NCBI GenBank assembly: GCA_947167345.1
Contig: CAMVHR010000003.1
Location: forward strand, 47,193-111,192
Direction: 5' to 3'
Length of the DNA stretch: 64,000 nt
From: an uncultured Treponema sp.
GTDB lineage: Bacteria; Spirochaetota; Spirochaetia; Treponematales; Treponemataceae
In this document: one piece after another, positions 35,455 to 43,874 of the stretch
How positions within the stretch are numbered: position 1 is the first letter of the stretch
How the letters are laid out: each line of letters begins with the position of its first letter
The notes under the pieces: model-generated
What the model was told of the DNA's origin: nothing
Databases searched by the model: none
What the model saw: only the letters and a program-made list of their open reading frames with translations
Translations under genes and position numbers: made by a program

Positions 35455-36202
35455 GTTTAATTACCTCTTCTGCAAGCTGTTTATAGCTTCTTGCACCAAT
35501 GCAGTTAGGATCATAAATGCAAATCGGCTGTCCATGCGAAGGAGCTTCAGACAGACGGACATTTCGCGGAATTATTGTATTAAAAACGGAATCCTTAAAG
35601 AAACTTTTTACCTGCATGACAACATCCTGTGCAAGACGAGTGCGGCTGTCATACATAGTAAAGAATATTCCGCAAATTGTAAGGTTTTTATTAATTCCTT
35701 TTTGAACTTCAGTCACGGTTTCGAGCAAAAGCGTAATTCCTTCAAGTGCAAAATACTCACACTGCATGGGAACCAGAATGGAATCTGCCGCTGCAAGACC
35801 ATTAAGAGTAAGAATGCCCAGAGAAGGGGGACAATCTATAAGGATGTAATCATATTTGCCACGAATTGGCTCCAAGGCTTTCTTTAAGAAGAATTCCCTG
35901 TTTTTCTGGTCAACAAGTTCTATTGCGGCACCGGAAAGGTCAATTGATGCCGCAATGACATCTAGATGGGGAATAGAAGAATGCTTTATTGCCTGCTCAG
36001 GTGTAGCAAGCTCTGCTATAAGTTCATATACAGTAGGCTTTTCCTTGCTTACGCCGACTCCGCTCGACATATTGCCCTGGCTGTCAAAATCAACGAGAAG
36101 CACATTTCTGCCTGTTAATGCGATATATGCACCAATATTAATGGCAGAAGTCGTTTTTCCGACGCCTCCTTTCTGGTTTACAAAAACAATAACCTTTCCC
36201 AT
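35447..36202 (-). CDS. parA: Chromosome-partitioning ATPase ParA
   Basis: A 251-residue ParA/Soj ATPase. The deviant Walker A is KGGVGKTTSAINIG (residues 10-23), Walker B is DYILIDCPPSLGILTLNGL, and a C-terminal positive patch for DNA binding follows. With ParB it segregates the replication origin. A TACACT box sits 8 bp before the ATG with no ribosome site, so it too may be leaderless, with a weaker -35. Confidence 0.96.
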   Translation of the reverse strand: MGKVIVFVNQKGGVGKTTSAINIGAYIALTGRNVLLVDFDSQGNMSSGVGVSKEKPTVYELIAELATPEQAIKHSSIPHLDVIAASIDLSGAAIELVDQKNREFFLKKALEPIRGKYDYILIDCPPSLGILTLNGLAAADSILVPMQCEYFALEGITLLLETVTEVQKGINKNLTICGIFFTMYDSRTRLAQDVVMQVKSFFKDSVFNTIIPRNVRLSEAPSHGQPICIYDPNCIGARSYKQLAEEVIKRG

Positions 36203-36298
36203 AATAATTTAGTGTATCATTTTTTCTTATAGAAGTACAGTGGGTTTCAAATCACTATCATTACAGTAAAGAGAGACAACTTTATTGCAAACCTTACA

Positions 36299-36340
36299 AA
36301 AAAAACCACCATGCAAAACCTTTGTGCACAGTGGTTTTAT
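36299..36340 (-). terminator. Intrinsic terminator after the AICAR formyltransferase gene
   Basis: On the minus strand AAAACCAC and GTGGTTTT pair around an inner GTGCA/TGCAT stem, followed by eight T residues. Confidence 0.75.
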
Positions 36341-36353
36341 TGCCAAGCAAGAA

Positions 36354-37532
36354 TTAATGATGGAACAGGCGAATTCCTGTAAATGCCATTACCATGCCGT
36401 ATTTATTGCTTACTTCAATAACATTATCATCACGAATTGAACCGCCCGGCTGCGCAATAACTTTTACGCCGCTACGGTGAGCACGCTCAATATTGTCCCC
36501 GAAAGGAAAGAATGCATCACTACCAATTGCAACATCAGTATTTTTTGCAATCCATGCCTTGCGCTCTTCTTTTGTAAACACAGCAGGCTTTTCGGTAAAG
36601 AAATTCTGCCATACGCCGTCAGCAAGGACATCTTCGTAATCATCACTAGTATATACATCTATAGTATTATCTCTGTCAGGACGCTTGACATCACTTCTAA
36701 ACGGAAGGTTCAATACTTGCGGACTCTGACGGAGCCACCATTTATCAGCCTTGTCACCGGCAAGCCGGGTACAGTGGATGCGGCTCTGCTGTCCTGCACC
36801 AATACCAATTGCCTGTCCGTCTTTTACATAGCAAACGCTGTTTGACTGTGTATATTTCAAAATGATTAGGGAAATAAGAAGATTGTCACGTTCTTCCTTA
36901 GAAAGAGTCTTGTTTTCTGTAACAATATTTTTCAGGCATTCATCATCAATCTTTACAAAATTATGCCCCTGCTCAAATGTAACACCAAAAACCATCTTGC
37001 TTTCAATATTTTCAGGCACATAATTTTCATCAATTTGCAGGATACAGTATCCGCCCTTCTTTTTTGCCTTAAGGATTTCAAGAGCATCAGGATCATATCC
37101 CGGAGCAATAATGCCGTCGCTTACTTCTTTCTTTATAAGAAGTGCAGTTGCCTTGTCGCATGGATCGCTAAGGGCAATAAAGTCGCCAAACGAAGACATT
37201 CTGTCTGCACCGCGGGCACGGGCATAGGCACAGGCAAGAGGTGTAAGAGGAACATCTCCAATATCCGTAAAGTAGATTTTTTTCAACACATCTGAAAGAG
37301 GACGTCCGATTGCAGCTCCTGCAGGAGAAACATGTTTAAATGATGATGCAGAAGGAAGACCTGTAGCTTCTTTCAATTCCTTTACAAGCTGCCAGCCGTT
37401 CAATGCGTCAAGCAGGTTTATGTATCCAGGTCTGCCGTTTACTACAGTTATAGGCAGATCGCCATGTTCCATATACACCCGTGCAGGTTTCTGATTCGGG
37501 TTACAGCCATACTTTAATTCAAGTTCTTTCAT
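36354..37532 (-). CDS. Stand-alone AICAR formyltransferase
   Basis: A 392-residue protein equal to the C-terminal half of PurH. Key stretches are LKYGCNPNQKPARVY, ASSFKHVSPAGAAIG (catalytic Lys-His), GDFIALSDPCDKATA and RDNVIEVSNKYGMVMAFTGIRLFHH. It adds the formyl group to AICAR in purine synthesis. The N-terminal IMP cyclohydrolase domain is missing, so ring closure must come from another gene or a different enzyme. The gene appears complete, starting at ATG. Confidence 0.93.
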   Translation of the reverse strand: MKELELKYGCNPNQKPARVYMEHGDLPITVVNGRPGYINLLDALNGWQLVKELKEATGLPSASSFKHVSPAGAAIGRPLSDVLKKIYFTDIGDVPLTPLACAYARARGADRMSSFGDFIALSDPCDKATALLIKKEVSDGIIAPGYDPDALEILKAKKKGGYCILQIDENYVPENIESKMVFGVTFEQGHNFVKIDDECLKNIVTENKTLSKEERDNLLISLIILKYTQSNSVCYVKDGQAIGIGAGQQSRIHCTRLAGDKADKWWLRQSPQVLNLPFRSDVKRPDRDNTIDVYTSDDYEDVLADGVWQNFFTEKPAVFTKEERKAWIAKNTDVAIGSDAFFPFGDNIERAHRSGVKVIAQPGGSIRDDNVIEVSNKYGMVMAFTGIRLFHH

Positions 37533-37563
37533 ATTTGCATGATATATAAAAACATATTATTTT

Positions 37564-38226
37564 TCAATGCAGACACAGCAGTTTCTGTACGTCATAAGGA
37601 GTTTCTTCTATATATGTAGCACCATAGGACTGTAATTCCTGTTTTGTACCAAAACCATAAAGAATGCCTATGCAGTCAATTCCGACAGCTTTTGCTCCAG
37701 CAACATCAAAATGGGTGTCTCCAATAAGAACGCACTCATCTTTTTTGTCTTCAAGGTTCATTTCTTTTAGTAAAAAACGGATTACATCACTTTTACTAAC
37801 TCGAGAAGATTCCTCAATGTCGCTTCCCGCTACAAAATCAAAAAGATTGAGCATATTCTGGCGTTCAAGAATCTGCTTTGCAAAAATTTCAGGCTTGCTG
37901 GTAGCAACAAAAACTTTTTTTCCTTCTTTATGCAAAGAATTTATCAGAGGAATTACACCATCATAAACCTGTACTTCAAACATACCGGATGCAGAATAAT
38001 ATTTACGATACACTTCCATGGCATGAGTCAGTTCTTTTTCAGGAATTTTAAATACCCTCGACAAACTTTCACGCAAAGGAGGCCCTACCATCGTGTTATA
38101 GACAGACTTGTCAGGAACATCAAGACTGTAATATTCTACAACCTTGTCAAATGACTTAAAAATGCCTTTAGAAGTATTGAATATGGTTCCATCAAAATCA
38201 AATAGCACATATTGATATTTTTTCAT
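37564..38226 (-). CDS. HAD-family phosphatase
   Basis: A 220-residue HAD hydrolase. Motif I is LFDFDGTIFNT, motif II is VFVATSKPE, and motif IV is VLIGDTHFDVAGAKAVG. It resembles phosphoglycolate phosphatase-like enzymes, as does the gene at 213-905, but the two share only family-level similarity. The ATG at 38226 is chosen because the promoter -10 box (38238-38233) overlaps the codons after the upstream ATG at 38241. Confidence 0.88.
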   Translation of the reverse strand: MKKYQYVLFDFDGTIFNTSKGIFKSFDKVVEYYSLDVPDKSVYNTMVGPPLRESLSRVFKIPEKELTHAMEVYRKYYSASGMFEVQVYDGVIPLINSLHKEGKKVFVATSKPEIFAKQILERQNMLNLFDFVAGSDIEESSRVSKSDVIRFLLKEMNLEDKKDECVLIGDTHFDVAGAKAVGIDCIGILYGFGTKQELQSYGATYIEETPYDVQKLLCLH

Positions 38227-38232
38227 GGCAAC

Positions 38233-38261
38233 ATCATACAATTTTTACTGTCCAAAAACAA
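38233..38261 (-). promoter_or_regulatory. Promoter of the HAD gene, probably leaderless
   Basis: TTGTTT (38261-38256), an exact 17-bp spacer and TATGAT (38238-38233) end 6 bases before the ATG at 38226. Confidence 0.55.
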
Positions 38262-38307
38262 CAATCAGGACAGATCTGTTTTTATATTAACAAATGTACT
38301 TATTTTT

Positions 38308-38336
38308 TTGACTTTACAATTATTGCGTTATAAACT
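38308..38336 (+). promoter_or_regulatory. Promoter of the PilZ gene
   Basis: TTGACT, an exact 17-bp spacer and TAAACT end 12 bases before the ATG at 38349. The predicted leader is about six bases with no ribosome site. Confidence 0.6.
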
Positions 38337-38348
38337 ATTATTTAATGT

Positions 38349-39206
38349 ATGGCTATTACTACCACTCAGCAAATTACGAAATATTACGAAACATATCTTA
38401 ATACTGAACTTACATTCACAAAAGATATAATACGTACACTTGGCATGGATCCTCGCCAAATTTTTATAAAATGTGCAGAAGGTCAGTGGCCTTGTATCAT
38501 AAATTCCACATCTTTTTCTTTAGCCCGCATAATTGTAGGAACAAAAAGTGGTTCATTCCAGCAGATGACTAAAAAAGACCCTCCTACAATGAGCCTTCGA
38601 TACTGGTTTTTACAGCCAGACGGCCAAACAGTAAGTTTTTTTATATCATGCAAAGTAACACAAGTCATGCCGTACATGAACAGCAAGGACTTAGCAATTG
38701 TAACTCTTACATTCACACAGCGTCCGCCTGATGATTTGATTGAGAAAATTGGTCATGTAATTGACGCAAACATAAATTCCTTGCGCCGCAAGGAAGAACG
38801 CATACTAATCACAAAGGATTCAAGCCGAAAGCTGGGCTTGCACACAGAAGAATGTTCGATTGTCGTACAGAATGTTCCTCGCCGCTGCATACTCCACAAC
38901 ATTTCTTTCGGTGGTGCAAAGGTATTCATTCTTGGTCTTGCACAGTTCCTTAAGGACAAAGAAGTACAACTATCGCTTGAATTTGAAGAGCCTCATGAAA
39001 TCATACAGCTGAAAGGTGTCATTGCCGAAACTTCCGCTGTCGAAGGAAGAAAGGATATTGTCGCGGTTTCCATTAAATTTAATGACGCAACTGTTGCCCT
39101 GTCCTACAAGGTTCATATCAACAACTATTTGACAACAATGCGAAAGACAGACTTGGAAAACAATTCCGTACAGCAAAATGATACAGCACAGGCTGCAGGA
39201 GCATAA
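38349..39206 (+). CDS. PilZ-domain c-di-GMP-binding protein, spirochaete type
   Basis: A 285-residue protein. Residues 1-165 form an N-terminal domain of the kind seen before PilZ in spirochaetes (PilZN3-like). The PilZ domain follows, with RRCILHNISFGGAKVF (R-R and N-x-S-x-x-G, the c-di-GMP motifs) near residues 178-193, ending in a helical tail. It likely links c-di-GMP to motility or envelope functions. The next gene, a TPR protein, starts 6 bp after its stop. Confidence 0.85.
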   Translation: MAITTTQQITKYYETYLNTELTFTKDIIRTLGMDPRQIFIKCAEGQWPCIINSTSFSLARIIVGTKSGSFQQMTKKDPPTMSLRYWFLQPDGQTVSFFISCKVTQVMPYMNSKDLAIVTLTFTQRPPDDLIEKIGHVIDANINSLRRKEERILITKDSSRKLGLHTEECSIVVQNVPRRCILHNISFGGAKVFILGLAQFLKDKEVQLSLEFEEPHEIIQLKGVIAETSAVEGRKDIVAVSIKFNDATVALSYKVHINNYLTTMRKTDLENNSVQQNDTAQAAGA

Positions 39207-39212
39207 AGCAAA

Positions 39213-40367
39213 ATGAATCCTGCAAATCCATTGGACTCTGTTTATTTTGTAAAACTACCTGAAAGTTTTAAACTTTCAGCAAATGATATTCACATAGATC
39301 CTGCAATACAGCTTCCCGTGCAAAAAAAGGACACGGAAGAAGAACCTGACAAAGATTTAAAAAATTTAACCCAAGAGCAGGTTCTCGCTGGAATTCTCAC
39401 AGTGCTTGCCTATGACAAGTCAAATCCGAATCTTGACTACTACAGAAAATTAATTCAGGAAGCCCGACCTAACATTGTAAAGGAACTGTCAGAAGCTGCA
39501 ATTTTAAAGACAAAAAATGAAGACTGGGAACTTGCAGAAGAAATATGGCAGGCAGTTCACGGAATTCAACCAGAAAACAAGGCAATTATTTTGAATATGG
39601 CCTTATTTTTTGATCAGAGAGCTGATAATTACCGCAATTCAGGTCTTTACGATGATGCAGATGCTTATGATGATGACGCACTACTTCATTACCGCGATGC
39701 CATGGACAGTGACCCTGAACTTCCTGATGCATTCTTTAATGCAGCTTTCTTTTACCTGAAAAAACATAATTACTCAGAAGCAAAAAGCTGTCTTGAAAGC
39801 TATGTTGGTCTTACAGCTGATGCAAAAGAAGAAGAACTTGGAGAAAACGGAACTTACAAAATTGAACGGGCTCAGGAGATGCTTAATAAAATCAACTCCC
39901 GCAATTTGGAAAACGAGCGTTTTCACAATGCCTATGAATTAATTTCTCGTGGTGAAGAAGAAAAGGGACTTGAAGAGATCCGTAAATTTCTTCAGGATAA
40001 TCCTCTCGTATGGAATGCATGGTTTTTGCTCGGATGGGGTCTTCGCAGACTGGAACGCTTTTCAGAAGCCAGACAGGCATTTGAAAAGGCACAGGAATGT
40101 GATGGTGGAGATCAGAGTGCCGACACCTATAATGAGCTTGCAATCTGTCAGCTGGAAACAGGAGATTTAGACGGAGCGCAGGACAGCCTGTGCGATGCAC
40201 TTAACCTAGAACCTGACAATACAAAAGTCATCAGCAACTTAGGCTACCTCAGCCTAAAAAAAGGTGACAAAGAAGAGGCCAGAAAGTATTTCATGACAGT
40301 GCTCGAAATTGATCCTAAGGATAAAATTGCAATACAGCAGCTGAAAAATCTTGAGCAGGAATTATAA
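39213..40367 (+). CDS. Tetratricopeptide-repeat protein
   Basis: A 384-residue soluble protein with at least six TPR units. Examples are NEDWELAEEIWQAVHGIQPENKAI, SDPELPDAFFNAAFFYLKKHNYSEAK, and the C-terminal run NELAICQLETGDLDGAQDSLCDALNLEPDN / SNLGYLSLKKGDKEEARKYFMTVLEIDPKD. It is a scaffold for protein contacts and is probably cotranscribed with the PilZ gene. No signal peptide. Confidence 0.9.
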   Translation: MNPANPLDSVYFVKLPESFKLSANDIHIDPAIQLPVQKKDTEEEPDKDLKNLTQEQVLAGILTVLAYDKSNPNLDYYRKLIQEARPNIVKELSEAAILKTKNEDWELAEEIWQAVHGIQPENKAIILNMALFFDQRADNYRNSGLYDDADAYDDDALLHYRDAMDSDPELPDAFFNAAFFYLKKHNYSEAKSCLESYVGLTADAKEEELGENGTYKIERAQEMLNKINSRNLENERFHNAYELISRGEEEKGLEEIRKFLQDNPLVWNAWFLLGWGLRRLERFSEARQAFEKAQECDGGDQSADTYNELAICQLETGDLDGAQDSLCDALNLEPDNTKVISNLGYLSLKKGDKEEARKYFMTVLEIDPKDKIAIQQLKNLEQEL

Positions 40368-40853
40368 ATAGGATTGAAATATTTTTATTGAATTTCCGTC
40401 TGAAGTCTGAACCACATCCCCTTTTGAGATGCCGACTCTTTCAAACCAACCCTGAGGAACTTCAAGAGCGTACCTAACGGAGCGCGTGCTAGTAACGTTG
40501 CTCAGGCTGAACGGAGTCATATCAAAAATATCTACAATAACACCATCTCTGTCTATATAAGCAATAGACAGGGGATGCGGCGTGTTTTTCATCCAGAAGT
40601 TCAGCACTTCATCTTTTGCAAATACAAAAAGCATTCCTGTACCATCTGGGATTTTTTTACGCTCCATGAACCCATGTTGGCGCTCAGGATCTTTTGCAGC
40701 AATCTCTGCTTTTACACCAATACTGTTTCCAGAGGCTGTACATATCATTAAATCTTTTACAGGCATTTCAATTTTTTTTCCCGCACCAAAGCATGATGCA
40801 GAAAACAAAAACATCAACACAAAAAGCGGAAAATATTTTTTTTGCAAAATCAT
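40362..40853 (-). CDS. Exported DUF192-family protein
   Basis: A 163-residue protein with a signal peptide (FPLFVLMFLFSASCFGA). The DUF192 fold is shown by ERQHGFMERKKIPDGTGMLFVF, LNFWMKNTPHPLSIAYID and VRYALEVPQGWFERVGISKGDVV. The family function is unknown. Its end overlaps the convergent TPR gene by 6 bp, and it is the last gene of a minus-strand run. Confidence 0.88.
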   Translation of the reverse strand: MILQKKYFPLFVLMFLFSASCFGAGKKIEMPVKDLMICTASGNSIGVKAEIAAKDPERQHGFMERKKIPDGTGMLFVFAKDEVLNFWMKNTPHPLSIAYIDRDGVIVDIFDMTPFSLSNVTSTRSVRYALEVPQGWFERVGISKGDVVQTSDGNSIKIFQSYL

Positions 40854-40856
40854 TTA

Positions 40857-41546
40857 TTAAAGACCTTCAAGAAACTGTTCGCGACTTTTTTCTTTCGCCG
40901 TCTTGTCTACAAAAGAAGCATTCTGAATTTTTTCCATAACTACACGATCTGTATATTTTATGGAAAGAGGTCTTTCCAAGTCTACAATAACAGAATCACT
41001 GACCCATTCAGATTTATCAGGATTAAGGGAAGTCGGAGTACCGTATTTCTCGCACAGTTGGCTGAATACAGAGTAATGATCCAATTTCTCCTGATTCATA
41101 TTTATAGTCATGATATAAAGCTTGTCTTCATAAAACTGAAACCAACAGCGATCAAGATACGAATGAGGAGAATATCTAGACGCATCAGTTTCGATAAGAG
41201 TCCTGTTTTCACCTGCCATAAGGGAAACATCCCTGTCTCCCCTATAACCAAACTGAGAGTCTTTCTTAAGCATTTCCTTTACATCGTCAACAGACATTCC
41301 AAGCTTTACGTTTCCATAGCTGTCAGGAACAGGTTGAGCCTGAGTTTCCTTGCCTGTTGCAGGATTACGAGAAGGCTTTTTTATCGTAACGGAAACAGAA
41401 CCGACATCAGAAGATACTGTTCCTGTAACAGAATCATCAGTTTCGGAAACATCAGCAGAAACAAGATTCTGAGCCATAACCTGTACAGGTAAAGGCAAAA
41501 AAGAGAATGCCAGAACTGTGAAAAACAAAGAAAGCCTTTTATTCAT
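40857..41546 (-). CDS. Exported protein of unknown function
   Basis: A 229-residue protein with a signal peptide (LSLFFTVLAFSFLPLPVQVMAQ). The mature part has VKLGMSVDDVKEMLKKDSQFGY and RCWFQFYEDKLYIMTINM, a short-helix plus strand pattern seen in small periplasmic proteins that track a preceding domain. No enzyme motif is visible. It lies 6 bp after the cyclic-nucleotide-binding gene and 3 bp before the DUF192 gene, in one operon. Confidence 0.75.
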   Translation of the reverse strand: MNKRLSLFFTVLAFSFLPLPVQVMAQNLVSADVSETDDSVTGTVSSDVGSVSVTIKKPSRNPATGKETQAQPVPDSYGNVKLGMSVDDVKEMLKKDSQFGYRGDRDVSLMAGENRTLIETDASRYSPHSYLDRCWFQFYEDKLYIMTINMNQEKLDHYSVFSQLCEKYGTPTSLNPDKSEWVSDSVIVDLERPLSIKYTDRVVMEKIQNASFVDKTAKEKSREQFLEGL

Positions 41547-41552
41547 ACAACC

Positions 41553-42758
41553 TTACGACTGTGACTTTATGCGGCGATTCTGCTGATTACGGTAGAACGC
41601 AGCCTGCTTGATAAGCTCATCAACATCAGGAATGTTTATTTTTCCATTTCTAACCTTAACATTCTGGTCGGAATACAACTGGTTCAAAGCCAAGTTCTGC
41701 TGCTGGGCAGGAATGCCACTCATATTAACAATATCCTGAGGCGTAAAGTCTGTCTGATAAGGAACACCTTTACCTCCAGGAACTTTCATAATTTCTATCT
41801 GAAGGGCAAGCATGTCAACCATACGTTCCCTTTGATCCGTAAGAAGACCATTTACAAGCTGGCGGTACATTGACCAAACACGATCAGCAAGCATCTGTGT
41901 CAGGCGTGCAATAAAGCTAGGCTGAGAAGTAACCATCTGCTCAAAGTTCGATGCATTGACAACAAGAACCTTACAATCTTCATGAGTAATGGCACTTGCA
42001 GAACGAGGCTTGTTATCAAGAAGAGCCATTTCTCCGAACATGTCACCCTTACGCAGAAGAGCATAAGTTACTTCATCCTCTTCAATAACACGGGTAATGC
42101 GGACAGAACCTTCCTGTATGATATACATATCAGAACCAGCCTGACATTCAGCAAAAATCATATTGTCCTTTGGATAGACACGGATATTTTCTGGAGGCGG
42201 CTCCAAATATTTTACAGTCTCACGCTTACGCAGTGAAGCAAAACGACGCTTTGCAACATCAACCTTATCACCATTAGGAGAAGCCTTCAAATACTGATAA
42301 TAAGCATACTCTGCAACAGCAGCAAGATCCTTTTCCTCGTAAAACTGACCAATATTGAACAGTTCATCAGGAGAATCTGCGCCGGAAACCTTTTTAACAG
42401 TCATTTTGGCACGCATATCATTCATGAAACGCATTTCACGTGCAAAATAACGGATAATCTTTAAAGCAATAGGTGTATTATGAACAATAAGCTCAGGATA
42501 CTGATCCCTGCGAACTACAATAGCAGTAACATCTGTAGAAGCAATTACAGTTTCTGTGTGCGAATGACCGGACATACACGGAATAACACCTAAAAAGTCT
42601 CCAGGACCAAGGATTTTAAAAGAACTTCCCGGTATCGGTGTTTCATGATAACAATTAACCTTTCCGGTCTGAATAATAAAAAACCTATCATTAGAAGGTG
42701 TATCTTCTACGAAAATGTAAGAATTCGCCTTAAAGCTTACAAAAGACAACTGTAACAT
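41553..42758 (-). CDS. Protein with two cyclic-nucleotide-binding domains and a winged helix
   Basis: A 401-residue Crp/Fnr-type protein with two cNMP-binding folds. The first spans residues 5-115 (FKILGPGDFLGVIPCMSGHSHTETV). The second spans residues 195-310 (LLRKGDMFGEMALLDNKPRSASAITHEDCKVLVV) and has the FGEMALLD-RSAS signature expected for ligand binding. The C-terminus (DFTPQDIVNMSGIPAQQQNLALNQLY) resembles a winged helix. It is likely a signal-responsive regulator. Confidence 0.87.
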   Translation of the reverse strand: MLQLSFVSFKANSYIFVEDTPSNDRFFIIQTGKVNCYHETPIPGSSFKILGPGDFLGVIPCMSGHSHTETVIASTDVTAIVVRRDQYPELIVHNTPIALKIIRYFAREMRFMNDMRAKMTVKKVSGADSPDELFNIGQFYEEKDLAAVAEYAYYQYLKASPNGDKVDVAKRRFASLRKRETVKYLEPPPENIRVYPKDNMIFAECQAGSDMYIIQEGSVRITRVIEEDEVTYALLRKGDMFGEMALLDNKPRSASAITHEDCKVLVVNASNFEQMVTSQPSFIARLTQMLADRVWSMYRQLVNGLLTDQRERMVDMLALQIEIMKVPGGKGVPYQTDFTPQDIVNMSGIPAQQQNLALNQLYSDQNVKVRNGKINIPDVDELIKQAAFYRNQQNRRIKSQS

Positions 42759-42804
42759 CTATATAGCACTCCAATTTTATAATCGGTATGAACCATGCAT
42801 ATCC

Positions 42805-43815
42805 TTAAATAAAAATAATTTCAGGCTCCAGTACAAAACCTGTCATATCTTTAACCTTATTCCGAGCAACATCAACAAGATTTTTTATGTCAGCAGAAGT
42901 TGCTCCGCCATTATTCACAATAAAATTTCCATGCCAAGGTGTAATCTGAGCCCCACCAATAACAAGACCTTTCAATCCTGCTTCATCAACAAGCATTCCG
43001 CTAGGTTTACCGAAAGCACGATTATTTTTAAAAACACTACCGGCACTCGGAGCTTTGAAATGCCCCTTACCAGTCCGGTCTTCAATATACTTGCTGTTTC
43101 GGGAAAGAATTAGTGCCTGAGCATCACTTTCGTCTACTGCAGCACAGAAAAAACTGACTCCAACAATAAGTACATTTTTATCTACGAACGGAGAATGTTT
43201 GTAACTCCAGTCGCTTTTATTATTATGATATATTTCCTGTAATTCCGCAATGTCAACACATGCATTTACATCAATTTTATCCATATTAATGTAAAAAACA
43301 TCCGCAATGACATCACTTGCCTCTTTTTCATAACAACGCGCGTTCATATAAGCAGCGCCGCCAGCAGTTCCCGGAAGACCTGCAAAGCACGAAAGTCCCC
43401 ACAAAGAATGGCAGGCACAAAAAGACGTAATATCATTCATGGCAGCTCCTGCACCACAAAAGACCTTTGCAAGCACTCCTGACTTCCATGGGGCATCAGC
43501 AAGCTCAACAGCTTTACGTTCAGAAGTAAAAGAAATTTCATTCAAACCTTCAGTAGACAGCACAACACCATCAATACCGTCATCCGAAACAACAACATTA
43601 CTTCCGCCCCCCAAAACGACAAGCCTCACTTCATTTTTTTTACATACCTGTATGACAACAGCCGCAGAAAGAGCATCTTCAGGAACTATGTATGCACCAG
43701 CCTTTCCTCCAACCTTCATTGTTGTATGCACATTCATAGGCTCATCATAAGTCACGGAGCCTTTAAAATATGGCGAGTTCTTGATATTTTCGCCTATTTT
43801 TCGTATGCTATTCAT
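42805..43815 (-). CDS. murB: UDP-N-acetylenolpyruvoylglucosamine reductase
   Basis: A 336-residue FAD enzyme of peptidoglycan precursor synthesis. FAD-binding motifs are VLGGGSNVVVSDDG and CFAGLPGTAGGAAYMNARCYE; the C-terminal domain has GHFKAPSAGSVFKNN and HGNFIVNNGGATSADI. It reduces UDP-GlcNAc-enolpyruvate to UDP-MurNAc. Two earlier in-frame ATGs (43851, 43824) lie in or upstream of the -10 box, so 43815 is chosen. Confidence 0.93.
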   Translation of the reverse strand: MNSIRKIGENIKNSPYFKGSVTYDEPMNVHTTMKVGGKAGAYIVPEDALSAAVVIQVCKKNEVRLVVLGGGSNVVVSDDGIDGVVLSTEGLNEISFTSERKAVELADAPWKSGVLAKVFCGAGAAMNDITSFCACHSLWGLSCFAGLPGTAGGAAYMNARCYEKEASDVIADVFYINMDKIDVNACVDIAELQEIYHNNKSDWSYKHSPFVDKNVLIVGVSFFCAAVDESDAQALILSRNSKYIEDRTGKGHFKAPSAGSVFKNNRAFGKPSGMLVDEAGLKGLVIGGAQITPWHGNFIVNNGGATSADIKNLVDVARNKVKDMTGFVLEPEIIFI

Positions 43816-43822
43816 AATTTTC

Positions 43823-43851
43823 ATTATATAAGAAGAACAAGAGTGCCGCAA
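43823..43851 (-). promoter_or_regulatory. murB promoter, probably leaderless
   Basis: TTGCGG (43851-43846), an exact 17-bp spacer and TATAAT (43828-43823) end 7 bases before the ATG at 43815. Confidence 0.55.
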
Positions 43852-43874
43852 GAAGTCATGTGGCCGGAGGTTTT

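Noticed and set aside
34483..36202. parAB as a sign of a plasmid or of the replication origin
   Set aside because: Neighbours are ordinary chromosomal genes and I found no dnaA, DnaA boxes, gidA/gidB or parS near them, so neither conclusion is supported.
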